A stretch of DNA of 64,000 nucleotides, from NCBI GenBank assembly GCA_013399855.1, contig VXAY01004951.1, forward strand, positions 452,332 through 516,331, in the 5' to 3' direction. The DNA comes from Oxyruncus cristatus. Taxonomy: Eukaryota; Chordata; Aves; Passeriformes; Cotingidae. Under the pieces are notes generated by a model. That model ran no database searches. It was given only the letters and a program-made list of their open reading frames with translations, and had not been told where the DNA came from. The position numbers and the translations under genes are program-made. The stretch's first letter is position 1; the number at the start of each line of letters is the position of its first letter. This document shows positions 12,781 to 26,000 of this stretch, piece after piece.

Positions 12781-13388
12781 TGTTATGGGTGATCAATAAA
12801 TTTGCTCAATCAAACAGAAGTTGGTATAAGCACATTGAAATGGTTAAAAGTTGATGCTTTAATAGCAGGCCCAGACTTGCAAAAGGGAGGGGGAATGGGG
12901 GTTCTGCTTGCTGAATCTAACATGTTATGTTTTATCTTGTAATGTTGCAAATGACTAACCCTAGCGACAGTTGACCTTGTGATTCTGTAAGTTCTTTGTT
13001 CTAAGTATCTTAATAGAAATAGAAAGCATTCACAAGTGAGGAGTGAAGGATTGCAACTGCAACAATTTATTGGAAGCTTCATGGACTAACCCCCACCTCG
13101 GACTGAACCCCAGCAACGGGACCTGGCAACAAGGCCCAGCAACAGGACAAAGCCCGCGGAACCAGAACCAATATTCTGGAAGCCTGTGAAATGGAGTCCA
13201 ATGATAGACTTGAGGAGAGAGGAGAGTAAAAGGGGTATAAAAGATGGGTCCTGACTTGTACTCGGTGTTGACTGCTGGCGGAACAGGAGGTTCCCCCGGT
13301 CACCCAGCGCGCTGATTTGCTCATTTTTCTCTTTAATAAACTTTTCCTATCTTTTTAAATTACAATATCTGGTCCCTTGACAATAACA
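12781..13388 (+). mobile_element. Solo LTR of an endogenous retrovirus, 608 bp, with 4-bp TSD
   Basis: The element starts TGTTAT and ends ATAACA, a terminal inverted repeat with the usual TG...CA ends. The four bases GGAT occur directly before it (12777-12780) and directly after it (13389-13392), which is the target site duplication. Inside, a TATA box (TATAAAA, 13236-13242) and a poly(A) signal (AATAAA, 13335-13340) are spaced about 95 bases apart, as in U3 and R, and set the plus orientation. No gag, pol or env is next to it, so it is a solo LTR left by LTR-LTR recombination. A 4-bp duplication is usual for class I (gammaretrovirus-like) elements; the family itself is not identified. Confidence 0.88.
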
Positions 13389-14879
13389 GGATGGTTTGGA
13401 TGCTTTCAAATTTTATACAAGATAAACACTGATTTATTTTTTTTAATCCATATATTGATTGTTTCCTCTGCTAAACTACATCTCTTGTTCTCTACAGCAG
13501 GTGAGACATTGCTTCTGTGTTCTCTTGGCTGTTTGGTGGTTCAAGTTGTAGTCAGGGCAGATCCTTGATCACTCTTTGCACAATTCAAGAGAAAGTATGT
13601 ATAAACCAGAAGCAAAATGTTCCCTGCCCCATTCTTCCAGCCATTGGCACAACCAAGGACAGAAGATTTATTTAGGATTAGCTCTTAACGCTAGTCCTCC
13701 TCCTTAACTGAAAGCAACTGTTCATTAGTTCAGCCTTTCAGATGAAGCCAGAAGATGTAAGTAAAGACCTTGACTGTACAGCCAGGCGTGCGCAAGGGTG
13801 TCAACAGGGCCTGTCACATTGGGCTTTGGCCAGGACACAACCAGGCTTTGCAAGCAGCCTTGAAGAAGAGCAGCTACAACAAAGATGCATTATATTAATT
13901 TTTAAAAAAACAGTGCAGGAATGGTCTCAGTGGATCAGAAATAAAACCTTCATAAATCGAAGAAAAAAACATCATTATAAGGGAAAAAACTGGCATTTAT
14001 GGGGGGAAAAAAAAGAGAAATAGCAGCATTTCAGAACACGTTCATTCATTTCCACCATCATCTCTGAGATCTGTGGATATGAACTTGGGGATTCTCAGAG
14101 ATGTCTCTTCTGTAGGTAAACTTGGCCCCTGGCTGCCTTTCAGTTTTTATCACTGGATAGGAGTAAGTCACTGCTAACTCAGACACCTCAGAGACCTCAG
14201 CTCTGAGAGTAATTAGGTACACACAAGAATAACGTTTTCAGCTTCAATCATCAATTTTGCAGTTTTCAAGGGGCTGAATCACAGACTGCTGCTTCCCATG
14301 TTCCAGCAGTCCTGCTTCGATGCTTGGGTAAGTCACCGCTTTATAAGGATGCTCCATTTAAGCAAACTGCTCTGTAATTATTTCTGTGGCACAGCTCTAA
14401 TGGTTTTGCTAAGCTGTGTTATGCTTTAATGTTTATTCTGATTGGTGAATGCATTACAGAATAGGGACACTGCTGTTGTAACTACAGAAGAATTTCTTAG
14501 ACAGTCCCACTGTAGTTCGTAGAGAAGCATTATCTCAACAGAGTGCTCTTGTAACTAGGTGTCTGTTGCTAAAAATACAGGCTCTTTTCCATGGTAGTTT
14601 AAATAAGTGAAGTTTTTTCTGTGGTTAGACATAAACTGTATACCTACAACGGTGTATATAACGGCTTTAGTCATCTGTCTAAGGTGGGACCTGGCCAATT
14701 TGCATGGAGGACAAAGGCAAAACCACATGGATATTTGTCATTTTTGTATCCAGTCCCACTCTCCTACCTGAACAGTAGTTGGCAGTTAATTCCATCAATA
14801 AATAAGATAGAGCCTCAGTGGACTGAAGCACCAGAAATAAGTAGGAAAAATGCAGTACTGGGACTGCATCACCAGTCCA
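13389..14879. other. Non-coding, no gene seen
   Basis: AT-rich intergenic DNA. No conserved exon or clear repeat recognised. The first bases, GGAT, are the right target duplication of the LTR. Confidence 0.55.
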
Positions 14880-16950
14880 GCTAACAAGGCAGGGAGCTAA
14901 GAATCTGAGGGACAGGAACACAATCATAAGTGACTTCAGTAACGCAAATTAAGTTGGGTAAATGTCACAGGACGGGGTAGTTTTAATATCTAATTGCACT
15001 AAATTGCAATTTTAGTGGGTTTTTTTGTATCTAACATTTTAGAATTTGTCTGTGACTGCTGGTTGGGAAGACAGAAGAGGAAAAGGGATTTTGGTTTGGT
15101 CCTAGAAATTCTCATAATATTGCTAACAAAGAACCACGCTGTAGCAGTAGCTGTGGCATCCTTGGATTCAACACTCTTGTAGCACCACAGAAAAGAAAAT
15201 CCGTAGTATTCTGCTTTCTTTTCAAAAAAGAGAAGCAATATAGAACAAGATACATATTTCATTAAAAGGGGCCTAAAAGAAGGGATTGTAACCTCATAAT
15301 AATGAGCCAGAAGGAAGTTTAAGAGCTTGCAACAGATTTAAAAAATAATCGGAAGTCTTTCCTGGAACAAATCAGGGAGCCTGCTGGAGTTTGACTGCTC
15401 TATAAGGCAAGTAGATTGTTTAATATACAGAAGAAACATCTGGAGAAGAATAAAGCTAGGTTTATTTTTGCATTTGTGAATGGGAGGGATGAGTGTGGGT
15501 AAACTCCCCTACTGGGCAGCTTCTTTAAGGGGAGTAATTGGGAAAACATGTCTTGGATTAAAGTGTAAGTATAAAAGATGAAGGAACACATTAACACAAT
15601 GAGCAGCAGCCAACTGCTGAGACCAGATGGTGTTCAACCAGGAGTTTTCAGACAGCTCAGAGATGAAGTGGTTCAGGTTCAGGTACTAACTGGTGTCTCT
15701 AACTCCTCACTTAAAACTACCCAGACATCAGAGGAGTCTGGAGAGTTGCTCGTGTGACAGTAAATTTTTTTTAAAGGATTTCAGAGAAGGTCGTGGAAGC
15801 CGTAGACATGGATGCCCGTGTCCTTGCTAGACAAATAAGTAGAAATCATGCTAAAGTGGACACATGGAGAAGATGATATGTATAGGGAAGTCATTATAGC
15901 TTTTTTTAAGCAAATTAGTGTCTCTGAAAAGCCTTCTTTGAAGAGGTCAACAAGCTCATGGAGATTCAGTTAACCATCTATGGTGATTTCCAAAAGTAAT
16001 AAGTAAGTTTCTTCCTCAAAGAAAGTAAAAAAAATAGGCTGCTACTGGTTGTGAAATATGGACAAATAACTGATAGGAGTGGAGGTGAATGGTGATTTAC
16101 AAAATGTGCTGATGGTAGTTATTCAGGGTGGGGCTAATTGAGAAGTAACAGAGAAGGCTAATCAGAGAAGTAACATCTGACTATATGTTACTAATAGAGT
16201 CAGTGGAAAAATGGCAGATGACATTAAAATCAAATAAATATGAAAAGATAACGTATAAGAAAACAATTCTGACTTTATACTGAGGCACTTTGAGTTGACT
16301 TTTATAACTGATGAAAAAGGCCTTGGGGTTATGAGAGGTGGTTCTGGGAAAACATCAACTCTGGGCTCAGCAGTGATCAAAATGGAAATTGAGAGCTGTT
16401 GAGATTACTGTTCAAATGTATTAAGAGAGAAATAGGGATCAAAAGAAAAAGAATAAGTGCCATGGTATAAATTCCTGTTGCACCTGCATCCTTAAGTGCC
16501 TGTGCAATTCTAATATCCCTACCTCAAAAATAATATAGTAGAACTAGAAAAGATATAAAAAAAATTATTAGAATTGTCAGAAATAGTAAGAGGGCTTCCA
16601 GATGGGTTATGGCCAACTCAGCTGGGTCTCTTCAGCCTGCAGTTGAGGATAGATAATATCACAGTCTATGTAAAATCTTCAGCGGTCCAAATCAGGTCCA
16701 TGAATCAAGATTGTTCATTAACTTATCAGACACAAGAACTGAGGTACAGCAGATGAAAGTAGAACTTGGAAGGCTCAAAACAAATGAGATAATACTTCCT
16801 ACAGTCTATAGCTAAGCTAGAAAAAGTTTTGGCTTCAGGATATAGTGGGTACCAAAATTTGCGTGGTCTTAAAAAGCAACTGAAGAATCATCAAAGACTC
16901 TTGATCTAACTCAGCAAGTTCCTGCCTCGTCAGTCGCTGGAGCTGGGAAG
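14880..16950 (+). mobile_element. Probable ancient, decayed CR1-like LINE
   Basis: Translated pieces on the plus strand recall non-LTR element proteins in the right order, with many stops and shifts between them. Near 15045 a segment like LEFVCDCWLGRQ recalls the endonuclease/linker part. Near 15625-15675, PDGVQPGVFRQLRDEVVQ recalls the start of the reverse transcriptase (PDG-hP-VF--L--EVV). Near 16310-16390, GLGVMRGGSGKTSTLGSAV recalls a later C-terminal segment. The copy would be nearly 2 kb and very old. Boundaries are rough, and I cannot exclude chance similarity for single pieces. Confidence 0.42.
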
Positions 16951-18663
16951 GCATTTTGGGGTGGTACAGAACGCGTTTGCCCTGTTCTTTCTGTTTTCCT
17001 GCTCACATCTCTCAACGGCTGTCAGAAACTGCTGCGCTGGGTGGAGCTTCCAACCAACCCAGTATCAGTTTTTATATACTCATGATTATTTTTACCTCCC
17101 AACCCCACATCATTCAGCTGTTATAAGCTCCACAAAACGTTTCAGGTGATTAATAGTGTGCAGGCACCTCCTTGTTGTCTTTGCCCTGATTTCTTCACTA
17201 TTTTGTGTATCTTAGTACTATGATTAAGCCCGCATGCATTTTTGGCACTGCCTACTACTTTGAAAAAAAAAAATCTCATTAAAATCTTTAATGTGCTCTT
17301 CCTGGAAGCATTAAAAACAAATTAATGCTTGCAGGTGCAGTGCCTTTCTCACTCCCAGGGGAATGCAGCGGGTCAGTGCAATCCTAAATACAACCTAGAT
17401 GGAAGGAGTGATGTTATACGTAGTGTGCTGCTTCGGAGAAAAACAATACATTGTATGGTGGAGAAGTCAGTGGTCTAAAGGGGTGGATGCAAAGCAATTT
17501 GTTTGGTTTTTCTTCAGCCATCTAAGTTGGCTCCGTGAATTAATGGGAAACAGAATAGATGTATTCATACTTCCCATTTTAACTGGTGCAGACAGGCTTA
17601 GGACTGCTGGAGTAAAGAAGAACCAATACAATTTCGTAATTTATAATGATGATAGATCAGGTAGGATTTGTGTCCTTCCTTTTGAGCTTCTTTTTCCCGG
17701 AAAATAATATTTTCATGTAGTTCATAGTGTTTTAAGTATACTAATAATCGTACAAAGCCTTAACAGCAGAGATTGTGATGTATATATTAATAATAAATTT
17801 TCAGAGAAAAATATATTAATGCTTTTCTAAATGCTCAATTAAGCAATTAGCTAATGCCACAAAGCATTAGTAACGGAGAGCAAGTATAACTTTAAATCAT
17901 TTTAGGAGATTGTAGATGTCTTAAGAGCACGTGGAGGAAAGCAGTCTGAGAGGAGAAGAGCATCCAGCCCACTGTGACAAACAGCCTTGGGAGGTTGTCA
18001 CAGCTCTTCCTCTGTGGCTTAGCTGGCCAGGAGGTGTACCTTGGCCACAAGGCTCTCTCTGGTCTGCCACTTCCAGAAATATTAAATACTATCACGTCAA
18101 TCCGCACTAAAAGGAAGACTATTCTCGCTTCTTTCTCATCCTTCTTTCTCCCTTGCCCCAGCCATTCCTGGAAATGTCCAGATTAAAATAGAAACTGAAT
18201 CAATCTAAAACATCAAGCAAAAGACACAGTCTGTAGGCTTGTGTAGCAAGTTTTCTTTTGAACTTAAGTGAACTTTGTCTCTTTTTTTCCTAGAACATTA
18301 CTAATTCCTGTACAGTTCCTGTAGCACTTATCTTTAATATCCAGTAAAAATCACTGATACAATTTGTCATTTTGTTCCTGAGTTTTGATTAGGCAAATGA
18401 GTAGGTTTCTTCAGAGTGACGTATATAAGCACTTATCACCTGCTGATTTAAATTTCAACACTGTGGTTTTGATCAGGCTGTTTACTTAGCATATCCACTG
18501 TAACCTTTGGTATATTTGAAGCAGGGACCTAAAAAAAGAGTTGTATAATGGGAATTATGTACACACCACAGACCACACACACTCTTTTTTGTGCCAGTCT
18601 TTATCACTTAAGCAAACTTTCCATTTGTAGGTAAATTACTCTGCAGATAAGTTACATACATTA
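16951..18663. other. Non-coding, no gene seen
   Basis: AT-rich, for example 17700-17860. No exon or clear repeat recognised. Confidence 0.55.
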
Positions 18664-20030
18664 GAATCATATGATAATTTGGGTTAGAATGGATTTCAGG
18701 AGGTCTCATCTCCAATAACCTCAAAGCAGGGTCAGCTCTGAGGTCGGATCAAGTTGTTCAAGATGTTATCCAGTTGGGGCTTGAAAATCAACAAGGATGG
18801 AGTTTGCACAACCTCCCTGAGCAAGCTGCTCCACTGCTTGAATGTTGCCACAGAGAAAAAGTTTTTCCATATATCTGATCAGAACCTCTTGTGTTTCAAC
18901 TGACGCCTCTTGTTTCTTCATCCTCCTGCCATGGACCCATGTGAAGAGCCTGTCTCTTTCTTCTTGATAATCTGGTAATGGAGAGCTGCAATCAGGTCTC
19001 CTAGGAATCTCTACTTCAGGCTGGGCAAGTTTCCAGTCTCCTCAGTCTCTCCTTATTGGGCCTGTGTTGCAGCCCCCAACCATCCTGGTGTCCCCTCCAG
19101 ATGTCTCGTTTAGATCTCTAGGTAGAGGGATAGTCAGTGTATTGCCTATGATCTTGTTAATACAGCCAAGGGCCAGGCTGATTTTTGGCCTTCTTTACTT
19201 CCAGGGCACACTGTTGGCTCGTGTGCAGCTTGCTGTCTACCATGACCCCATGTGGGTGCTCCCCACCCAGTCATTACCCGTCCTGTACTGTTGCCAGGAG
19301 TTTTTCCTTCCACAGTCCGTGGCTTTCCATCTGTCCTTGTTGAAGGTTTCTGTCATCCCATTCTTCCAGCCTCTGTAGGTCCTTCTGAGTGGCAGCATTG
19401 CCCTCAGCACATCAACCTGTCCTCCCAGTCTGGTGTCAGCTGCAGGCTTGGTGGGGGTGCACTCTATCACCTCTTCCAGATCATGGATAAAGATGTTAAA
19501 CAGGACAGATCCCAGACAGACCCCTGCAGTAATGCCTGGAGGACTGCACCCCATTAACTGATCCCTGAGCTTGATCATCCAACCAGGCTTGTACCCATCT
19601 CAATGCCCACCCCTCTAGACCATAACATCCTAACTTGGATACAAGCACACTGTTGAAAGCTTGCTAAATTCAAAGTGTCATCCACTGTGCTCTTCCCCAT
19701 CACCTTCTCCGTCAAGTGCCCAGAAACATGCTCCAGGAGGACAGGATCCACTTTTTCCCCAGGGTCCAAAGTGAGACTGTGCCAGCTGTTTTCTGCAGGC
19801 TGAACTTTTGGCCTTTTTTGAAAATGTTTCGGCATTTGCCCTTTTCCAGTTTTTGGGGTCTTCCACCAATCTCCATGACCATTCAGAGGTGACAGAGAGT
19901 GCTATGCAAGGACATCACCCAGTTCTCAACACCACAGGTGCAGCCCATCAGGTTCCATGAACTTAAATGTGTCAAATACTCTCAAGCAATCCCTTGACTT
20001 GCCCTTCATCCTGTCCCGTGTACTTTTACA
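18664..20030 (-). mobile_element. Long decayed CR1 LINE
   Basis: The plus strand carries the reverse complement of a CR1, with its 3' end at about 18664 (AGAATCATATGATAATTTGG). On the minus strand, near 19400-19530, reverse transcriptase remnants read GSVLFNIFIHDLEEVIECTP then ADTRLGGQVDVL; the catalytic FADDTKLGG motif is destroyed. Further upstream, to about 20030, similarity to CR1 coding sequence continues with stops. At about 1.35 kb it is the longest clear repeat here. The upstream edge is approximate. Confidence 0.85.
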
Positions 20031-23000
20031 GGAGATATATTAGTATCTTGGAGCTAAGTCATGGCAAGGCTCTGTTTATTCATGCCCATGGTCAGACACA
20101 CAAAATACAGCTAATTTAGGGTGCCAACTTTGCAAAGCAGAACCAGTGTCTTCACTGATTCAGCCTCCTGTGTGAACCGGTAAAATGCACCACACTGCTG
20201 AGAAAACCACACCATAATCCTCACAGCAGCTTTGCTTGAGGTAAACCAGATACTCAGTGGTTAGAACAGTGAAAAGGAAGAATCTAGAGAGGCTGTGATT
20301 GAAGGGAACCTCCTGTCCCTTCCTCTCTGCAGTGTCCAAGAGCAGTGCTGCTGCCTGGGCTCTATTCCAGATGAGCCAGAGAGCCATGGCAAAAGATACT
20401 TCCTTTAGCATGAGCAGCAGGAGGGCAGCTTGCCGGGAGTAAGGCTGAACTGCTGCAGATAGTGAATGGATAAAATGGAGAACTGCACCAAGGCTACAGC
20501 TGCCTGGCACAAACGCTGGCAGACTGATGTAGATGTAAAGCTGTTGTAGAAGGGCAAAGTGCTTATTAGCTCTGCTCCAGGGCTGGAAGTGGTAAGATCT
20601 GGGAAACTGAGCAGACGTGCAGGCTGTTGGTTGCGTTAGCACACGTGTTCTCGTAAGTGTTTTTACCTACTATAAAGTCCTAAGTTAACTCTGCCTGGGC
20701 ATAACATATATGATGCGTAACTGGGCAGCAGTGCAGTGACTGCTGAACTGCAGTCACATCTGCAGGGCAGGTCCCAGGAGCTGCCCTGAGATCCAAGTGT
20801 GTGCCTTCGCTTTGGGAAGAGGGGAATTTTTGCTCATGCAAGACCTTGAAGGGTGACCGTTGACCTCCAACCAACCAACCAGACACACCCAACTATGTCT
20901 GTTTCTGTTGACATATGTTGCATTTTCTCTGCTTTCTGTAAGCCCAAAGGAGTAATGAGGAGGAGGAAAGGGCTGATTTAGCTCTTTATGCTCTTGCCTG
21001 ACAGATGCAAGAGCAATTATCAGAACCCATCAAGGCTTTTCTCAGCCACAGGAAGCGTGAAGAGCATATTTTGACAATGTGCCACAGGCAGACAGGGTCC
21101 TGCTTTGTGTTATGTTGTGAATAAATAGTGCCTGGCCGTGTCAAGAGTTTATGCAGGGTTTTCAGGATCTGCCGAGGATCTGTCACTGAAGAGTTTCTTT
21201 TACTTCTCAGAGCAGCACAACAAATTAAATAAAGCATGCTCTCGCTAGCACACAGTTTTACTCTGCCATGATAGGAATCAGAGCAGGACAAAACAATTAA
21301 AAATCTTGAAAAAGAACAGGCAAGTTGGAGGCTGCATGAGGGACAGATCAGAACAGTCCTGTTCTCATACCATGGAGGCAGGAGGCTGCTCAGTGGTGCT
21401 CAGAGGGGAAGGACACAACCTCTGAGTGCATGAGGTTATTGATGCTGCACTGGGCAGTGTTGACACATCTCATATACTAAGCATATAAACCCCATAACTG
21501 ATCCCTCTTCCCCAGAAACAAGGCTGTTTCCTCAAAAATTTACTTCAGCAAGTATCTCTGTTACCCCACTTGTGCCAAGCCCGGCAGGGCCGACCACACG
21601 TGATGTCTGTGTGCTTCTGTCTACCATCAAACTGTCAGTTGTGTAGGTCACACGTGACGGGAGCATCTGCTGCCCAGCTCCAAATCATCTTCATTTCTTT
21701 CTTTTCCCCCACTCTCAGAATCAGGTTTTCTTTTAAAGAGTACTCATCAAAAGAGACCACTCCAAGTCATTGCTAAATCGGATTATTTCGCTTCAACAGC
21801 TTCAACAGGGGTAAAGAGCTTCCTTCCTAAACCTGGGAAGATGTTACAGCAAGGACCAGTGGGTTCCCATGTTTTTCCCTAATAATACAGAGGCAGAAGG
21901 CACGATGTGCATTTAGAGCTGGGGGGGCTCAGCAGTGCTTCTAGGATCCCCCCCTTCAGGGGTGGGCTCACCTGCCAGCCTCTCCGCCACAGTGAGACCA
22001 CCAACGCTTCCTGGGTGTGGAATATGTCTTATCCTGACAGCAGAAATAAAGCTGCTCTTCCTAAAAATGTACAAATGTTAAATCACACTCACTCACTAAT
22101 AGCACTGGAAAAGTGCCAGGGAACAAAAGAGATGCCTGAGCCAGGATAAATCAGCTCTGAAGACTGAGGAGAGTGTTATTTGCCAGCTAGGCTGGCAAGC
22201 CAGTTCAAAACCAAGGGCCTTGAGCCAACACATGCCAGTTCTACCCTTCCCACTGCTGTCAAATGACTTGCTTAAGATGTGGCATTTCAGATTGAGAAGC
22301 AAAATTAGTGTGGTTTTGATGCTGTAATAGATTTATAGAAAATTCTTCCTGCAAAAGCACATAACCTGAAAACGCAGTTGCAGGATTGCTTGGAGGCATC
22401 TTTGGACCTTCTCCATGCTTTGGATGCTCAGTGTGTTGTGTATGTCTTTACTTTGACTTAAATTTGCATTGTTTGTTCTTTCTATTTTTGTTTCCCTTTT
22501 GTTTTTATTTCTGCTGGGGAAAAAAAGCATCTTTGGAACGCATGTTGTTTCTGAACCTCTGCTGCAAGGTTTGTTGCTGAGAAACAGTGGCTGAAGGCTG
22601 TGAGCTCCTGGGTGTTTAGATGCTGCCTCAGTGAACCAGCAGTACAGATACAGCTCTGTGGCCGGACCAAGAGGACTTGTCTTTGCTTTCAAGACGTGTG
22701 CTGAATGAGAAACCACCAAATAATTCATGGGAAGTGTGCTGTGTTTTAAAACACAAGAAGAAACATATTTTGTTATATTTTCATTGTTTGTTATCAAAAA
22801 AAGCTGCCATTCACCTTGCTGGAATATTGTTTTAAAGCCTTGCACAGTTAACAGACGTGATCTCCATGAGCTGACAGCTATGGGACACTAGTTCTGCAGG
22901 AGCACGGTGAACACTTGGGATGGACAGATGTACTGTGGGAGCATGTGAATGTGGCAGCAGTTCACATTGCCTTTTGCTGAGAGCTCCCTGCCTTGCAGAT

Positions 23001-26000
23001 AGAAGAGGATGTCACAGAGTCTCTTGTAATGTACCACAAAGGCAGCACCAGGTCTGAGAGAGGGACCAGGGCTTTTTCTGGCTTTTCCTTTCCCTCCAGT
23101 AGAGCTGCAATATCATCAACCCACCACGCTGCTCTAGCAGCATTGCTGTCTCCCTGCCATATTCTCTTCTTGCCCACTATCCCTTCTATCCGAACAGCAA
23201 TTCCCATCTCTCTGGCAGTGCCTGCAGTGCTCCCTTCACGGCAATCTGAGCCGAGCCAAGACATTTCCTTCTCTGGGATGCAACCCGAGGTCAACCCAAG
23301 GCTTTTTTATTTTGAGCTGAGACTAACTGACCAGGAATCTGTGCACTGAGAATGGTAGCAGAAAGAGAAGTCTTTCCAAAACCTGTGGGAAATATTAATG
23401 TGGAAGAGAGACCGGTTGCTTAAATGGCCCTTTACAGACTTTTTTTCTCTGCTCTGATTAGAGACCAGTGAGCCCTTTCTTAGCCCTAAAGTTAGTTTTA
23501 ATTCACTTGTCAGGAGGTTTTCTGGCGCTGCTAAAAGCAAGGCAACAGGCAGCAAGCTTTGTCAGTAGGACTTTGGGGATGTCAGTCTGGCCTTTGGTGT
23601 TGTAATCCCTTGTAAAGATTATAACTGCTTTAATTAGGGGTATGAACTTTTCTGTTTGCATGAGGTTTTCTTTCACAGAGGCATCCTATCCAGCAAAAGC
23701 CACAAATATTTTACTGTAAACATCCTCAATCATTATAATTTATTTCCCTCCTGAAAATGGAAATGCACTTTTGTCACTATAAAATACTTACTGCTCTGAA
23801 GTTTACTAGTTTGAAAGCAATGCATTAACAGGTGCAAGGGTGAAGTGGCTTCAGAGGAAATCCAGCATTTGCTTATTGTGCTAATTTTCTGTTCCATAAT
23901 GAACTGCAAGCACTGAGGACATTCACAAATGCTGTGAATAGGGGACAGGCTCAGTCTTTAAATGAAAAGATGGGTAGTGAAAAGATGTTTTCTGTGACTT
24001 TTGTTTTGAGTGAAAGATTGGTGGGATGACTCTCCCAGAGCATTTGCTGGAGTAAGTTCTCCCAGCAATAACTGCACTTGCTGTAGTTATATTGGCAAAT
24101 GTGTCTACCATAGCCAGTAATGAAAAGACACTATAAAATTTGTTGCAAATGTCCTCCTTGATTTTAGGACATGCTTAATGCCATCACTTACGATTGTGGG
24201 GCTCCTACTTACAGGTCTTCTCACCCTTGCTTCATGAAGGAGGGTGAATCCAGTCTTAAATGTACCTATTTCTCTGCTGCCCAAGGAAGCCCAGAGTGTC
24301 TGGCTCAAGTATCCACACTGCTGTGGGAGGCCTGGAGGCTGGGTCAGATGAACCTCAGGGGAAACCAGCGTCAAATGTCAGATAAACGTCAGGCAAGCAG
24401 ATACAGAGACCGTGCCTTAAGCCTTAAGCAAGGTTGAAGAGTATTAAAACACTAGAGTGGAAAACTAAAAAAAAAAAAAAAGCTCATTTAATTAGTCACT
24501 ACAACCTCTGATGGATAATAGCAGAGATCTGCAGAACTGGAGATGAAAAAATGTGATGTTTCAGAGGGCTCACACACAAGAGTGGCAGTGAGTCACCTCA
24601 CCACTGCTTTTATTCAGCAGCAGCAGCAAGCAGAGGTGTAAAAATTAATCTGAGTTCGTAAGGAGTCACTGGTTTGCAAACCACACAAGGATAGCCATAG
24701 CTATTTAAATCACATTGAAGTTATAAATGTTGCTGATAATGCAATTGTATTCTCTAGTAATTATATTCATATCTATATATTTCTGATCACTGTGTTGGGG
24801 AGATTGTTTTGTTGCTTCTGATGAAAGATATGAAGAGTAAGTTGGGTAGCTATCTTTGAAGATGAGGTATTTGGCTTTCTTTTCAATCAATATTGCTACC
24901 GTTTAATTAATGGCAAGAAGACAGAGCTTGGTTTACTTGCCCCAGCCACCTTTACTTAGCTCTAGCAAAGAAATGAGCTTTTAATACAGTGGAAATGCTT
25001 CTAAAAGGTCAGGGGAAGATGGAATCTAATCCAACTCAGTGCTTCCTGTCTTCGCAAATAACATGGTTTAGCATTCCTCATGTGTGGGGATGAAGGTGGG
25101 ATGAAGAGATTTTTGCCTTGAAATCCAAGAAATCAAAGGCCTTGGGGGCTTCTCAGCGCCAGCTTCATAACACCTCTGTGTTCCCAGATAAGCTGGGTAA
25201 AGATGGCAGCTGTTAGTCCGGCTCTTGTTTTAGCACCTGAGAGCAAGAACTTCATTTTATTTTTAACCTCAAATGACTACAGTTTGTCTTGCAGTAGTAA
25301 ATCTGTGATAGTTTTCAATTAAATAAAGGTCATCTATAAAAAAGGAAAAAAGAACAAAAAAAAGTATCCGTTTTATGATCCTTTATCATCAGTAACGCAC
25401 TAAAAATGGTGTTTGCACATGTTCTTTAAGTGACATTTGTCCAGCCATCCTGTAGCAAATTGAGGACAAATAAGTGTCTTGCTCCTCTGGCTGTGTGCTG
25501 GGAATATCACTGCCAAAAACACTTGTAACCACAAGACTTTGCTGAGAGACCAGTTTGACATCTAATACCAATGATCATGTCATTGTTTTATACTTGCTTT
25601 TGCCTGATGCTCTGTGCACAGCTGGCCAGATCCTTCTGTGTTCCCCATTTTGAGGGCAAGGTGTGGCACCCCTATGGCCAGTGGGGCTCCTTGTGAAATA
25701 CAGTTGGCTCCTGTTGTCCGCCAACAGTTATTGTGTCTTCTATGAAAATAATACTAAAAATAATTCAGAAATAAGCCTTATCTTTATCATTAAGGAGTTT
25801 GCTTTGTTCAGACCTGCCAGGCAGGGCACACACAGTTCTCTGATGTTTCATTTTGACTTATCTACAGCCAGTTTTTGTCTCTGGCGGCACTGGAAGAATG
25901 CCTGCGGAGATTTCAGTACACAACTGAAACAAAAAGTCTCACCTTCCTGATGTGATTTACTTTCTCCTCACAGCTTGGCAGCATCCCTCTGGTTTTAATG

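Noticed and set aside
20160..20642. 160-codon minus-strand open frame beside the long CR1
   Set aside because: Leu/Ala-rich but with no recognised family; it lies beyond CR1 similarity and has no gene context.
22333..22845. 170-codon minus-strand open frame in the intergenic region
   Set aside because: Composition and sequence look random, with no domain and no supporting splice or promoter context.
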